Assembly: GCA_001799575.1 (NCBI GenBank)
Contig: MGTT01000027.1
Span: 1 to 64,000, forward strand
DNA: 64,000 nucleotides
Source: Elusimicrobia bacterium GWA2_56_46
GTDB taxonomy: Bacteria; Elusimicrobiota; Elusimicrobia; Elusimicrobiales; UBA9959
Reading direction: 5' to 3'
Under the pieces are notes generated by a model, which ran no database searches, had not been told where the DNA came from, and was given only the letters and a program-made list of their open reading frames with translations. The first letter of the stretch is position 1. The number at the start of each line of letters is the position of its first letter. Shown piece after piece: positions 23,553-32,628 of this stretch. Both the position numbers and the translations under genes were made by a program.

Positions 23553-26500
23553 TACGACGGCTATCTTGTCCACCTTGTCCAGTTTGGGGCCTTTCGCCTT
23601 TACGAAATAGATGCCGCTTGCCACTTTGGAACCGCCGGAATTGGTGCCGTCCCAGTCTACGGTTCCCTTACCCGCCGGAACGGGGCCATCGTGGACGGTC
23701 TTGATCAGGGAACCGGTGACCGTGTAGATCTTAATGGAAAGATCCCCGGCCGACTGAACGTCGTACTTTATGATGGCCCGGTCGCCCGGAGCGGTCAGGA
23801 TATTATTGTAAGTAGTGAGATCGGACCGGTTGGTGCTAAGATTGATGGCGTTGGAAACGCCCAGGGAAAGAGAGCGGCCCATGTGGTTGAGGCCGAAAAT
23901 CTCAAGGTACACCGTACCGACCCCGGGGTAGCGGACGTCAAAACCCGGATTAAGCCTGACCGAGCCCCAGATGCTGGAGATTGGCTGCCCGTTCCTGGCG
24001 GTCGTTTTGAACTCCATGCTGCCCGGTACCACGCTCAGGTAACCGCCCGCAACGTCTGTCCGGGCCAGGGCCAGCGGCTGGTAATTATGATCCCGCAGCT
24101 GGGCGTACTGGAAAGAAGACTCCGCGCCGGTGAGCGTGGAGGAGGAGGGCGAGCCCGCCATGGGGAAGTTGGCGTAAGGCACGCTGAAACTTATATTGTC
24201 CTGATCAAAAACCGCCGTGACCAGATCCGCCTGCGCCGATCCTTTGGGCGTATAGTCCAGCGTGAGGGTGTAAGGCAGGACTGAGGCAACCCGCGGATTG
24301 CCGTTGGGGTTAGCGGCCACCAGCAGATAAAACCGGCCCGCCGACGCGGCCGGGACGGAGTAGGTCAGGGAAACGCCGGAAGAGTCGCTGTAGCCGTTGA
24401 TAGGATCGGCGATGACAGGGGCCGCCTCCGCCACATTATTCCGGTCGGCGTCGAAGAGATACATAGCGTAAGCGTAGTAGAAATCAGGATCGGGGGTCGC
24501 GGGCAGCTTCAGCGCGGCGGTGAAACTCCCCTCGGCCAGGGGCAGGGCGTAGTAATCGGCGTCGCCCTCAGGGAAGACGGTGGCGGACAGCCGGGTCATC
24601 GTGCTTATATCGGTGGCGCATTCCGGCCCGTTATTGTTGCCGCACAGCGAACCGCTCCGCGCCGCGTTATCGTAGCCGTCCACGCCGGCCGCGGACATAT
24701 AAGAAAGAATGCCGTGCGCCCCGAAAGCGTCGTCTATTTTGGAACGTGCGGAACAGCCGGGATCCAGAAGATTGCAGGCCTCGACAAATGCGTCGTAAAA
24801 ATTCGCGAAGTTGTCGGGGAAATAGAAAAGAGCGGCGTAAGTGAAAACATCGATCTTATTCATGCCGGAGAAAGTACCCGACACGAAAGGACCGATCGTG
24901 CCGTCTTTCCTCAGAGTCCACAGCGCCTGGGAAAGGATAAGGCTGTCGCTGTGGATCTCGCCGATCCAGGACGCCGGCATGCTCGCCGCCGCGCCGCCCA
25001 GGTCGCGGGCGGCGCCCTCGCCCGCGTCGACAATAAAATTACCCAGCACGGAAATATCCCTGCTCTCGTGGAGAAAGGAGGTGAGCGAGAAATAATCGGC
25101 CATGGCTTCGGAAAGAGCGCCGAATTCCCCAAAATTTATTATCGGGTAGATCTGGTTGACCACCCGGTGGATATATTCGTGGCGTATAATAGTTCCATCC
25201 AGGGCGAACGATCTGTACGCCCCTCCCGCGCCTACGGGGCCGTCCCCGAGAAAAATATTGTCCTTTTCCAGGTCATAAAAAGCGTTCAGCATACCCTCGT
25301 AGGGCGAAGCGTCGGGAGAGCCGCTCGCATGAACCATGACCGGAACCTGCCTGGAGGACAGATCAGCGGGCGGCTGGGACGGATGAGCCGGATCCTTGTT
25401 GATCAGGCTGAAATAGTCATAGGCCTTGTTCAGATGATAAAAAGCGTTCGCTTCGGCCAAATCGTTCTCTATGTTGCCGGGAAAATGATCCAGATGGACG
25501 TTCGGCGCGCCGGTGGACCACAGAATGGAACCGGTGGCGTTATCAGCCACGAGAGGACTGTTTGTAAGCACCAGATAGCTGGAAATATCCACCGTAAAAC
25601 CGCCGGGCGCGCCGACACCGGGGAGGTCAAGAACCAGCCCGTAAGTGCGGTTCTCCACCGGCGCGCCGAAAAACGGATTGACGCGGGAGCCGATGTAGCT
25701 GGCCACCTTGTTCCCGGCGGAGTCCGTGACATGGAGTTCCGCCGTATCGGCGATATCCCCGAAAACGTCCATGCTGCCCACGCTGAAAGAGGCGAAGTGC
25801 GGCATAACTTTGGCGAAAGCCTGGTCGCCGCCGGACCAGTCGTCCGGCACGGTAAAGGACTGGCTGGCGGTGATGCCCGGGGTATGGTGATAGTGCAGCC
25901 ATTCGCCGCCGCCGTTGTCGAAATGCGCGCTCGGCCCCCGGGAATTGACCACGGAAAAATACGGCCCTTTCAGAGAGGCGAAAACCTTCCCCGCGGCGGG
26001 GGAACAATAGTCCCCGGGCGCGTCCCCCCAGGTCGCCTGAGTGGGGGTGAACTTATTATCGGTCACCCAGACATATTGATTGGTAACCGGCGCGATCACG
26101 GGACTGACCCAGGAATCAGGCGGGATATCGCTGGGAACGGCGGTAGGCACCGGGGAAATGGGATAGATCGCGGCGTTCACGGTGCCGGTGGTCACGGCAT
26201 TGCCCGGGGCGCAGGCGTAGCGGAGATCATTGTAACGGAAAAGAAGCGTCCCGTCGGCCGCGCTTACGTAGCAGACCCAGACGCCGCTGGCTGTGCCCTC
26301 GGCCCTGGCCCTTACTTTCCAGGCCAGCTTCAGCGCTCCGTCCGAAGCCGGATCCGGGAAGAGAACCAGGCTGCTTCCGGTGATCCGCGCTGAAAAGCCG
26401 AGAGCCGACAGGACGACGCTTTCCGCAGAGGCGGCCGGGAGGGCCGGGGTAAGCGGAACGTCGATGCCGGGTTCGAATTTTGCCTGGTAGCCCGTCACCT

Positions 26501-26963
26501 CTCCGGAGGAGTTCACGTGCACCCTGACATAAGCGAACTCCACCGGGACGGAATTATAGACCTGGTCGTACTGCAAATGCGTGACGCCCATGAAAGTTCT
26601 GGAAGATACCGGACGAAGCTGTCCGGGATCCACTTTCAACAGATCCTTATTATCGTTCAAAAAAGCGAACGCGGCCTCGGACGGGGCGCCGGGGTACCTG
26701 GCGGTTTTAGCGCCCACGAGGGCTTCCGGCAGGGCGGTTTTGGGACTGTAGCGCACGCGCCAGGCGCCCCCTCCGGTCTTCTTCACAAAAGCGCTGAACG
26801 CCTCCCGGGCGGCGGCGCCGGGAGCCTTTGCCGGTTTCCTGAGCGAATCCGCCAGCGGAGAATTCCGCTGAACGGCCGTCCGGGGGCCCGCGGCCGCGGA
26901 ATATCCCGGCACAGCCCAGAGAAGCGCGCCAAAAATAAACGGTGTCCGGATCATCTTCCTCAT
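23547..26963 (-). CDS. Large secreted M36-like metalloprotease
   Basis: A 1138-residue exported zinc peptidase. Order of parts: signal peptide (residues 1-24), an FTP/PepSY-type propeptide (about 75-250, with the FLNDNKDLLKVDPGQL and VPVEFAYVRVHVN strands), an inserted beta domain with IENDLAEANAFYHLNKAYDYF, the gluzincin motif HEYIH at about 594-598, and the third ligand in ALSEAMADYF near 617. The rest contains beta-sandwich/PPC-like segments, and the last ~75 residues (SAGDLSIKIYTVTGSLIKTV to IAVVR) form a FlgD-Ig/T9SS type A sorting domain. It would be self-cleaved and surface-attached or released. The gene follows the HEAT-repeat gene by eight bases and precedes the PorV-like gene. Confidence 0.85.
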   Translation of the reverse strand: MRKMIRTPFIFGALLWAVPGYSAAAGPRTAVQRNSPLADSLRKPAKAPGAAAREAFSAFVKKTGGGAWRVRYSPKTALPEALVGAKTARYPGAPSEAAFAFLNDNKDLLKVDPGQLRPVSSRTFMGVTHLQYDQVYNSVPVEFAYVRVHVNSSGEVTGYQAKFEPGIDVPLTPALPAASAESVVLSALGFSARITGSSLVLFPDPASDGALKLAWKVRARAEGTASGVWVCYVSAADGTLLFRYNDLRYACAPGNAVTTGTVNAAIYPISPVPTAVPSDIPPDSWVSPVIAPVTNQYVWVTDNKFTPTQATWGDAPGDYCSPAAGKVFASLKGPYFSVVNSRGPSAHFDNGGGEWLHYHHTPGITASQSFTVPDDWSGGDQAFAKVMPHFASFSVGSMDVFGDIADTAELHVTDSAGNKVASYIGSRVNPFFGAPVENRTYGLVLDLPGVGAPGGFTVDISSYLVLTNSPLVADNATGSILWSTGAPNVHLDHFPGNIENDLAEANAFYHLNKAYDYFSLINKDPAHPSQPPADLSSRQVPVMVHASGSPDASPYEGMLNAFYDLEKDNIFLGDGPVGAGGAYRSFALDGTIIRHEYIHRVVNQIYPIINFGEFGALSEAMADYFSLTSFLHESRDISVLGNFIVDAGEGAARDLGGAAASMPASWIGEIHSDSLILSQALWTLRKDGTIGPFVSGTFSGMNKIDVFTYAALFYFPDNFANFYDAFVEACNLLDPGCSARSKIDDAFGAHGILSYMSAAGVDGYDNAARSGSLCGNNNGPECATDISTMTRLSATVFPEGDADYYALPLAEGSFTAALKLPATPDPDFYYAYAMYLFDADRNNVAEAAPVIADPINGYSDSSGVSLTYSVPAASAGRFYLLVAANPNGNPRVASVLPYTLTLDYTPKGSAQADLVTAVFDQDNISFSVPYANFPMAGSPSSSTLTGAESSFQYAQLRDHNYQPLALARTDVAGGYLSVVPGSMEFKTTARNGQPISSIWGSVRLNPGFDVRYPGVGTVYLEIFGLNHMGRSLSLGVSNAINLSTNRSDLTTYNNILTAPGDRAIIKYDVQSAGDLSIKIYTVTGSLIKTVHDGPVPAGKGTVDWDGTNSGGSKVASGIYFVKAKGPKLDKVDKIAVVR

Positions 26964-26971
26964 ATGATGCG

Positions 26972-28054
26972 TTATTGCTTTTTCGCGTACCGCTTAAGGA
27001 TCTGCAAAGCCGCGCCGAGCCGAACGCTGACGCTTTCATCGTTCAAGGCGGCCCCCAGATACTGCCTGGCGTCCGCGTCCGGTATCCCCCGCAGGACTTT
27101 CAGCGCTTCCAGCTTTACTTCCTGACTGTTGGAGTCAAAAGCGCGCGTGAGAACATTCTCGTCCGGACTTACACCCCCGCTCATCAGTCCTCTTAGCGCC
27201 GCTATCTTAAGGGCAATGTCGTTGGTGGCGCCGTATATTTCCCTTAATTTCTCAAAAGCTTTTTTGTCCCGTATGATCCCGAGCGCGGCCACCGCCTTGA
27301 ATTTGATGGTGGGATTGGGCTCATCGGCCAGCCTGAGCAGTTCGGGAAGGGCGTTTTTCTTTCCGTTCATGCATTTCATGGCGTCCAGCGCGGCGATCCG
27401 CACCCGCATGGATCTTTCCCCGCCCAGCAGCGCCCTGAGCGGTTCCACCGTATCGGGATTGCAGATCTTTGCCAGCATATTCGCGCCTTCGTAACGTATG
27501 GCTTCATCCTCGCTGCCGACGGCGTCCACGAACTGCGCGAGTTCGTCCGCGTAGCCCAGCCGGGCCAGTTCCCGGGCCGCGACATCCCTTATGGAACCGT
27601 ATGTATCGTTTTTCAGGCTGAAAAGCGCGTCGGACGCTTTCTCTCCCTGCATGCGCGCCAGCGCCTCTATGGCGTGCTCGCGGATCTTGTTCTGCGAAAT
27701 AATCTTCAGTTCTGCCAGGGGAGAATTCACCAGCGTACCCTGGGCCGGGATATCGTTGATCACGGCATAAACCGCCTTGAGGCCGGACAGGTCTCCCAGA
27801 TTCCAGAGCGCCTCCGCGGCGCTCAGGCGCGTGTGGCGGTCTGCGTCGGACAGGAGTTTTCTGAGGACTCCGGCAGCGGATTTATTCCCGGTCTGGCCCA
27901 GGATATCAACGGCCATGCCCCGGACATCAGAGTCCCGGCTTTTGATCTGCGTGAGAACGGTCTCAAGCGCCTTACGGCCCAATTCCTTATCGGACAGCGT
28001 CTGGCCATACGCGAGACCGGCGCACAATAAAAGCGGAAGTATAGCCGATCGCAT
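26972..28054 (-). CDS. HEAT-repeat exported protein
   Basis: A 360-residue protein with an N-terminal signal peptide (MRSAILPLLLCAGLAYGQ) and then about ten HEAT/PBS-lyase-type repeats of roughly 30 residues each: for example DSDVRGMAVDILGQTGN, DRHTRLSAAEALWNLGD and SMRVRIAALDAMKCMNG. Such helical repeats serve as protein-binding scaffolds; no partner can be named from the sequence. It probably acts in the periplasm. It is the first gene of the apparent operon with the metalloprotease (8-base gap) and the PorV-like protein, so a role in handling the exported protease is possible but unproven. Confidence 0.82.
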   Translation of the reverse strand: MRSAILPLLLCAGLAYGQTLSDKELGRKALETVLTQIKSRDSDVRGMAVDILGQTGNKSAAGVLRKLLSDADRHTRLSAAEALWNLGDLSGLKAVYAVINDIPAQGTLVNSPLAELKIISQNKIREHAIEALARMQGEKASDALFSLKNDTYGSIRDVAARELARLGYADELAQFVDAVGSEDEAIRYEGANMLAKICNPDTVEPLRALLGGERSMRVRIAALDAMKCMNGKKNALPELLRLADEPNPTIKFKAVAALGIIRDKKAFEKLREIYGATNDIALKIAALRGLMSGGVSPDENVLTRAFDSNSQEVKLEALKVLRGIPDADARQYLGAALNDESVSVRLGAALQILKRYAKKQ

Positions 28055-28121
28055 ATCTATATTCTCTTATATCGGTCTTTCAATAACATTGAAAATTAGT
28101 TGCATAAATGTGACCTAAATT

Positions 28122-28195
28122 TGCCCCCTAGAGGGATCGAACCTCTAACCTACTGCTCCGAAGGCAGTCGCTCTATCCAGTTGAGCTAAGGGGGC
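28122..28195 (-). tRNA. tRNA-Arg (anticodon UCG)
   Basis: A 74-base cloverleaf: acceptor GCCCCCT/AGGGGGC, D stem GCTC/GAGC, anticodon stem ACTGC/GCAGT with loop CTTCGGA giving anticodon UCG, five-base variable loop, T stem AGAGG/CCTCT with loop TTCGATC, and discriminator A. CCA is not encoded. It would decode CGA-type arginine codons. Confidence 0.95.
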
Positions 28196-28202
28196 CCCTT
28201 GT

Positions 28203-28389
28203 CGCACCCCGCGCCGAATGCGCGGGGCGGATGACCGCCGGGCTTTATAAGGTGGCGCCCGGTGCTCCACAAGGAGGGCTCTGCCCTCCATTACATCGTC
28301 GCTTGCTCCCGGCGCTTCGCTTGGTCGCTGCGCTGAACCACCCGGAGCAGAGTACCTTACCTGATCCGCACCCCGCGCCGAATGCGCGG
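28203..28389. repeat. 23-bp direct repeat beside the tRNA
   Basis: The 23 bases at 28203-28225 and 28367-28389 are identical (they start CGCACCCCGCGCCGAATG). Each contains the hairpin CCGCGC-CGAAT-GCGCGG. The 141 bases between have no gene; they include the small hairpin GGAGGGCTCTGCCCTCC at about 28276-28292. The stretch 28196-28498 otherwise shows nothing. Confidence 0.6.
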
Positions 28390-28458
28390 ATTTACCGAAA
28401 CCTTGTGAAAGGCTCTTTATTATTATAGAATTTATTTTAAGACGGCGTACAAAAAAGT

Positions 28459-28476
28459 CCTCCGGTTCTCCGGAGG
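28459..28476 (-). terminator. Hairpin in the yebC leader; terminator-like on the minus strand
   Basis: CCTCCGG-TTCT-CCGGAGG is a perfect 7-bp hairpin. On the minus strand it is followed by ACTTTTTTG, the layout of an intrinsic terminator, which would block antisense transcription toward tRNA-Arg. On the plus strand it sits in the yebC leader, just before the ribosome-binding site ATAAGGAG. Confidence 0.5.
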
Positions 28477-28498
28477 TATAAGATATAAGGAGCCAACT

Positions 28499-29251
28499 AT
28501 GGGCGGACACTCTCACTGGGCGGGAATAAAACATAAAAAAGCCATTACGGACGCAAAAAAAGGCAAGGTCTTCACAAAGATCATCAAGGAGATCGCCATG
28601 GCCGCCAAGATCGGCGGCGGCAAACCGGACGAGAATCCCCGCCTCCGCAAGGCCATGGAAGACGCCCGGAACGCCAATATGCCCGTAGACAACGTAAAAC
28701 GCGCCATCATGCGCGGCACCGGCCAGCTCCCCGGCATGACTTACGAGGAAATAATGTACGAAGGCTACGGCCCCGGCGGCATAGCCGTCCTGGTGGAAGT
28801 AACCACCGACAACCGGAACCGGGTATTCAGCGAAATACGCAAGATCTTCGAAGTTTCCGGCGGGAACCTTGGCAGCACGGGCTGCGTGGCCTGGATGTTC
28901 GAACCGAAAGGATATATTTCCGTCAAAAAAAGCGACGCGAAAGAAGACGAACTGATGACGCTCGCGCTTGATATCGGCGCCGAAGATTTCAAGTCTCCCC
29001 CCGACTCCGACGAATACGAGATAATCACTTCCCCGGCGGACTTCGAGTCCGTAAAGAAACAGCTGGAAGACCGAAAGATCAAGGTCGTCCTGGCCGAACT
29101 TACCATGCTCGCCAAGAACGAAGTGCTGGTGGGCGAGGACAAAGCCCAGCAGGTCGTGAACCTGATGAACAACCTGGAAGACCACGACGACGTGCAGAAA
29201 GTTCACTCCAACTTCAATATCCCGGACGCTATCCTGGCCAAACTGGAGTAA
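28499..29251 (+). CDS. yebC: YebC/PmpR family protein
   Basis: A 250-residue cytoplasmic protein of the YebC/PmpR (TACO1) family. Members were first described as transcriptional regulators and have more recently been linked to translation of difficult sequences. The start GGHSHWAGIKHKKAITDAKKGK (read in two parts: GGHSHWAGIKHKK and DAKKGKVFTK) and EIMYEGYGPGGIAVLVE are diagnostic. Length is normal. TAAGGAG precedes the ATG. It overlaps ruvC by one base and heads the ruvC-ruvA-ruvB cluster, the common bacterial arrangement. Confidence 0.95.
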   Translation: MGGHSHWAGIKHKKAITDAKKGKVFTKIIKEIAMAAKIGGGKPDENPRLRKAMEDARNANMPVDNVKRAIMRGTGQLPGMTYEEIMYEGYGPGGIAVLVEVTTDNRNRVFSEIRKIFEVSGGNLGSTGCVAWMFEPKGYISVKKSDAKEDELMTLALDIGAEDFKSPPDSDEYEIITSPADFESVKKQLEDRKIKVVLAELTMLAKNEVLVGEDKAQQVVNLMNNLEDHDDVQKVHSNFNIPDAILAKLE

Positions 29252-29751
29252 TGAAAATATTAGGAATCGACCCCGGACTGGATCGCACCGGCTGGGCGGT
29301 GCTGGAAAGCGCCCCGCCGGTTCCTCCGCGGCTGCTTGCGTCCGGTCTCATTCATACCGCCGGCGGGCTGGCGCTTGAAAAACGTCTGGCCGAGATTTTC
29401 GACGCGCTAACCGCGGTCATAAGAGAAAACGATCCCGGCGAGGCGGCCATAGAAGAGGTCTTTTTTTCCAAGCGCGCGGACACCCAGGCCAACACCACCC
29501 ACGCCCGCGGCGTAATACTCCTGGCCTGCGAAAAGCTTTCCCTTAAAATCGCCTCCTACAACCCCCGGACCATTAAAAAAACGGTCAGCGGCAGCGGCAA
29601 CGCGGAGAAGCTCCAGATGCAGAGGGTGGTGCAGATGAGCCTTAACCTCAAAGAAATCCCGCGTCCGGACGATATCGCGGACGCCATGGCGGCCGCTCTC
29701 TGCCACATCCGGGTGGCGCCTTTCAAAGCGGCCATCGAGGCGGCCCGATGA
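29251..29751 (+). CDS. ruvC: Holliday junction endonuclease RuvC
   Basis: A 166-residue nuclease that cuts Holliday junctions symmetrically. The catalytic acidic residues are visible: Asp7 in GIDPGLDRTG, Glu in AIEEVFF (about 68), and the Asp pair in PDDIADAMAAALCH near the end. Length is normal. It overlaps yebC by one base and ruvA by four bases (ATGA), so the resolvasome genes are coupled. Confidence 0.95.
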   Translation: MKILGIDPGLDRTGWAVLESAPPVPPRLLASGLIHTAGGLALEKRLAEIFDALTAVIRENDPGEAAIEEVFFSKRADTQANTTHARGVILLACEKLSLKIASYNPRTIKKTVSGSGNAEKLQMQRVVQMSLNLKEIPRPDDIADAMAAALCHIRVAPFKAAIEAAR

Positions 29752-30365
29752 TAGCTTCCCTGCGCGGCTCCGTGATCCTTAAAACCGACGAAAGCGCCGT
29801 CATAGAGACGGGCGGCGTCGGTTATGAGGTGTTTTTCTGCGAGGCTTCTCTCCGCAGCCTCGGACCGGAAGGCACGGAGGCGTATGTGCTGACGGCGGAA
29901 TCGATCAGTATGTACGGCGGCGCCGCTCTTTACGGTTTCCTTACGAAAGAAGAAAAAGACCTCTTTGATCTCTTCCGCGGCGCCGTGCCCAACACCGGGG
30001 CGAAAAAAGCCCTGGATTATCTGAATAAGGCGCTTAAGTCCCTGCCGGACTTCAAGCAGGCGGTCATAAAGAACGACCCTAAACTTCTGGTCTCCATTTT
30101 CGGCTTCACCTCCAAAACGGCCGATAAACTCATAGCCGCCCTCAAGGGCAGGATGCCGGATTTCCAGACCGCCGGCTCCGCCAGGCTCGCGGGGTTCGCC
30201 GCCCAGGGCGTCTACACCCGCGTGCTCTCCGCTTTATCCAATCTCGGATTCAGACCCTCCGAGGCCAAGGCCGCCCTGGAAGCCGCGGCGGCCGACGGGC
30301 TCCCCGAAACCGAGAACGCGGAAGAGCTGCTTAAACGCACGCTCAAGCGGCTTTCGCCCGGATAG
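29748..30365 (+). CDS. ruvA: Holliday junction branch migration protein RuvA
   Basis: A 205-residue DNA-binding subunit of the RuvAB branch-migration complex. Domain I is the OB-like start [20 protein letters not shown] with GGVGYEVFF; domain II contains the helix-hairpin-helix regions, divergent here ([20 protein letters not shown] and [17 protein letters not shown]); domain III, which contacts RuvB, is the last 50 residues ([18 protein letters not shown]). It overlaps ruvC by four bases and precedes ruvB by eight bases. Confidence 0.93.
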   Translation: MIASLRGSVILKTDESAVIETGGVGYEVFFCEASLRSLGPEGTEAYVLTAESISMYGGAALYGFLTKEEKDLFDLFRGAVPNTGAKKALDYLNKALKSLPDFKQAVIKNDPKLLVSIFGFTSKTADKLIAALKGRMPDFQTAGSARLAGFAAQGVYTRVLSALSNLGFRPSEAKAALEAAAADGLPETENAEELLKRTLKRLSPG

Positions 30366-30373
30366 GACTACCT

Positions 30374-31399
30374 ATGCCTGAAAAGGAAAATCTGCTTTGC
30401 TCCAAAGCGACCGCCGAGGAAACGAAATACATGGATCGCGCCCTCCGGCCTTCCAGCCTGGACGAATTCGTGGGCCAGCAGAAACTCAAGGATAATCTGC
30501 GCGTATTCATAGAGGCTTCAAAAGGCCGGAAAGAAGCGCTTGACCACTGCCTGTTCTACTCACCCCCCGGCCTGGGCAAAACCACCCTGAGCCATATCCT
30601 GGCGCGCGAGATGGGAGTGAACATTAAAGTCACCTCCGGGCCGGTTCTGGCCAAGCCGGGCGACCTGGCGGCCATGCTCACCACTGAGCTTCAGGAGGGC
30701 GATATCCTTTTTATCGACGAGATCCACCGTCTGAACGCCGCCGTGGAAGAGGCGCTTTATCCCGTAATGGAGGATTTTCTTTTCTTCATCAGCACCGGCA
30801 CCGGCCCCGGAGCCACGACTCTCCGGCTGACGGTGCCGCGATTCACGCTGGTAGGCGCCACCACCAGAAGCGGTCTCCTCACCGGGCCGCTGCGCGACCG
30901 CTTCGGAATAGTCTTCAATCTGGGTTTCTACGGCCGCCCCGAGATAGTGAGCATCCTGGAGAGGTCCGCCCGCATCCTTAAAACCGAAGCCACGCCGGAA
31001 GGCCTGGCGCAGATCGCGGACAGGTCGCGGGGCACCCCCAGGATAGCCAATCGCCTGCTTAAACGCGTCCGCGATTTCGCCCAGGTAAGGGCGGGGGGCG
31101 TAATAACCCCCGGCGTGACCATGGAAGCCATGGATTCGCTGGAGATAGATAAAGAGGGCCTGGACAGCCTGGATCGCCGTCTGCTTTTGACCGTCGCGGA
31201 GAAATTCGGCGGCGGCCCCGTGGGAGCGGAAACCCTGGCGGTCGCCGTCTCGGAAGAACTCGACACGCTTACCGATGTGATAGAACCTTTCCTTATGCAG
31301 TCCGGCTTCCTGCAGCGTACGACCAGGGGCAGGCTCCTTACCAGAAAAGCCTACCTTCACCTCGGACTTAAGGCCCCGGCGCAGGAGAAGTTCTTATAA
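30374..31399 (+). CDS. ruvB: Holliday junction helicase RuvB
   Basis: A 341-residue AAA+ motor that drives branch migration with RuvA. The N-terminal [18 protein letters not shown], Walker [10 protein letters not shown] (about residues 58-66), Walker [11 protein letters not shown], sensor 1 ([11 protein letters not shown]) and the C-terminal winged-helix segment ending [11 protein letters not shown] are all present. Length is normal. It is the last of the ruv genes; a spacer of 47 bases with a degenerate CTCCAGCCTCCAGCC tract separates it from the SpoIID-like gene. Confidence 0.96.
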   Translation: MPEKENLLCSKATAEETKYMDRALRPSSLDEFVGQQKLKDNLRVFIEASKGRKEALDHCLFYSPPGLGKTTLSHILAREMGVNIKVTSGPVLAKPGDLAAMLTTELQEGDILFIDEIHRLNAAVEEALYPVMEDFLFFISTGTGPGATTLRLTVPRFTLVGATTRSGLLTGPLRDRFGIVFNLGFYGRPEIVSILERSARILKTEATPEGLAQIADRSRGTPRIANRLLKRVRDFAQVRAGGVITPGVTMEAMDSLEIDKEGLDSLDRRLLLTVAEKFGGGPVGAETLAVAVSEELDTLTDVIEPFLMQSGFLQRTTRGRLLTRKAYLHLGLKAPAQEKFL

Positions 31400-31446
31400 G
31401 GGACTCCAGCCTCCAGCCGCGAGAAACGAGCCACTGACCGCTTCCC

Positions 31447-32583
31447 ATGCTGAAACTGATTCTTTGCATCCTGCTGACTCTCCTCCCCCCCTCTTTCGCC
31501 GCCGACTCCGGCGAAGGCAATTCCGCCGTCATACGCATCGCCATCGCCCGCAACGTCCCCAGTTTCAGGATCAACACTTCGGGCAAGGTTTATGTTCTTG
31601 AGGTCAAAACCGGACAGAAATATATGCTGCTGGAAAGATCGGCCTATGAAGTCAAATATATAAGCCCCTCCAGGCTGGCGGTGGCCGGCGCCACCCTCCA
31701 ATCCCCGGTCAAGCTGCTGGCCGCGGACGGCGGAGACAGGGTAAAACTCAACAACCGTTTTTATAAGGGCGATATCTATATGAAGACCACCGCCGCGGAA
31801 AAACTGGAGGTCATAGAACACCTTCCGGTGGAGGATTACCTCTGCGGCGTGCTGCCGGTGGAAATGAGCCCCGACTGGCCGCTGGAAGCCCTGAAAGCCC
31901 AGGCCGTCGCCTCGCGCACTTACGCGCTGAAGAAAGCAAACCCGAAAAAAGATTACGATATAACCGACGGGGTGGACACGCAGGTATATAACGGCGCCTC
32001 CGGGATGAACTCGCGGATCATAGAAGCCGTCAATTCCACGCGCGGCGAGGTTCTTAAATACAAGGGCCGTCTTCTCACCGCTTTTTTTCACGCCTGCTGC
32101 GGCGGACACACCGCCAGCGCCAGTTCCGCCTGGGGCGAAGAAGTCCTCAAGCCTCTCTACGGCGTCACCGACCCGTTCTGTTCCACCTCCACCCACTACA
32201 AATGGGATTTCTACGCCACGACCCGGGATCTCCTTTCCTTCATCCAGAACAACGGCTCGGCCGCTTTCAGGATAAAGAGCGTCCGCGTGTATAAACGCGA
32301 CCGCTCCGGGCGCGCCGTCAGCCTGCGGTTTGTCACCGACAGAGGCTCTTTTACCGTCAAGGCTTCCGCCCTGCGCAAGGTTTTCAGCACTTATGATATT
32401 AAAAGCACCATGATCACGCGCATAGCGCCCCTCAACGGCGGCTACGAATTCACCGGCCGGGGCTGGGGCCACGGCGTCGGCATGTGCCAGGAGGGGGCCA
32501 AGCATATGGCGCTGGCCGGCAGGAACTATAAAAAAATACTCCGCCATTACTATCCCGGGGCCGAGATAAAGGATGTAAATTAA
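31447..32583 (+). CDS. SpoIID/LytB-domain exported protein
   Basis: A 378-residue protein with a signal peptide (LKLILCILLTLLPPSFA). The SpoIID domain is indicated by VEDYLCGVLPVEMSPDWP, LEALKAQAVASRTYAL and the C-terminal GRGWGHGVGMCQEGAKHMA, which are the family's conserved blocks. SpoIID-type proteins are lytic transglycosylases that act on denuded peptidoglycan; in non-sporulating Gram-negatives they are linked to cell-wall turnover. A CxC-like pair (HACCGGHT) is also conserved. It lies between ruvB and queA. Confidence 0.9.
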   Translation: MLKLILCILLTLLPPSFAADSGEGNSAVIRIAIARNVPSFRINTSGKVYVLEVKTGQKYMLLERSAYEVKYISPSRLAVAGATLQSPVKLLAADGGDRVKLNNRFYKGDIYMKTTAAEKLEVIEHLPVEDYLCGVLPVEMSPDWPLEALKAQAVASRTYALKKANPKKDYDITDGVDTQVYNGASGMNSRIIEAVNSTRGEVLKYKGRLLTAFFHACCGGHTASASSAWGEEVLKPLYGVTDPFCSTSTHYKWDFYATTRDLLSFIQNNGSAAFRIKSVRVYKRDRSGRAVSLRFVTDRGSFTVKASALRKVFSTYDIKSTMITRIAPLNGGYEFTGRGWGHGVGMCQEGAKHMALAGRNYKKILRHYYPGAEIKDVN

Positions 32584-32628
32584 AAACTGGGTATGTCAGG
32601 GTATGTGGAATTTTTAATTATGACCGGA

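Noticed and set aside
24714-26393. 559-codon plus-strand frame opposite the metalloprotease
   Set aside because: The minus frame has signal peptide, HEYIH motif and sorting domain; the plus frame is a GC-rich shadow.
28203-28389. Attachment site of an integrated element at tRNA-Arg
   Set aside because: The repeats do not overlap the tRNA 3' end and there is no integrase gene nearby.
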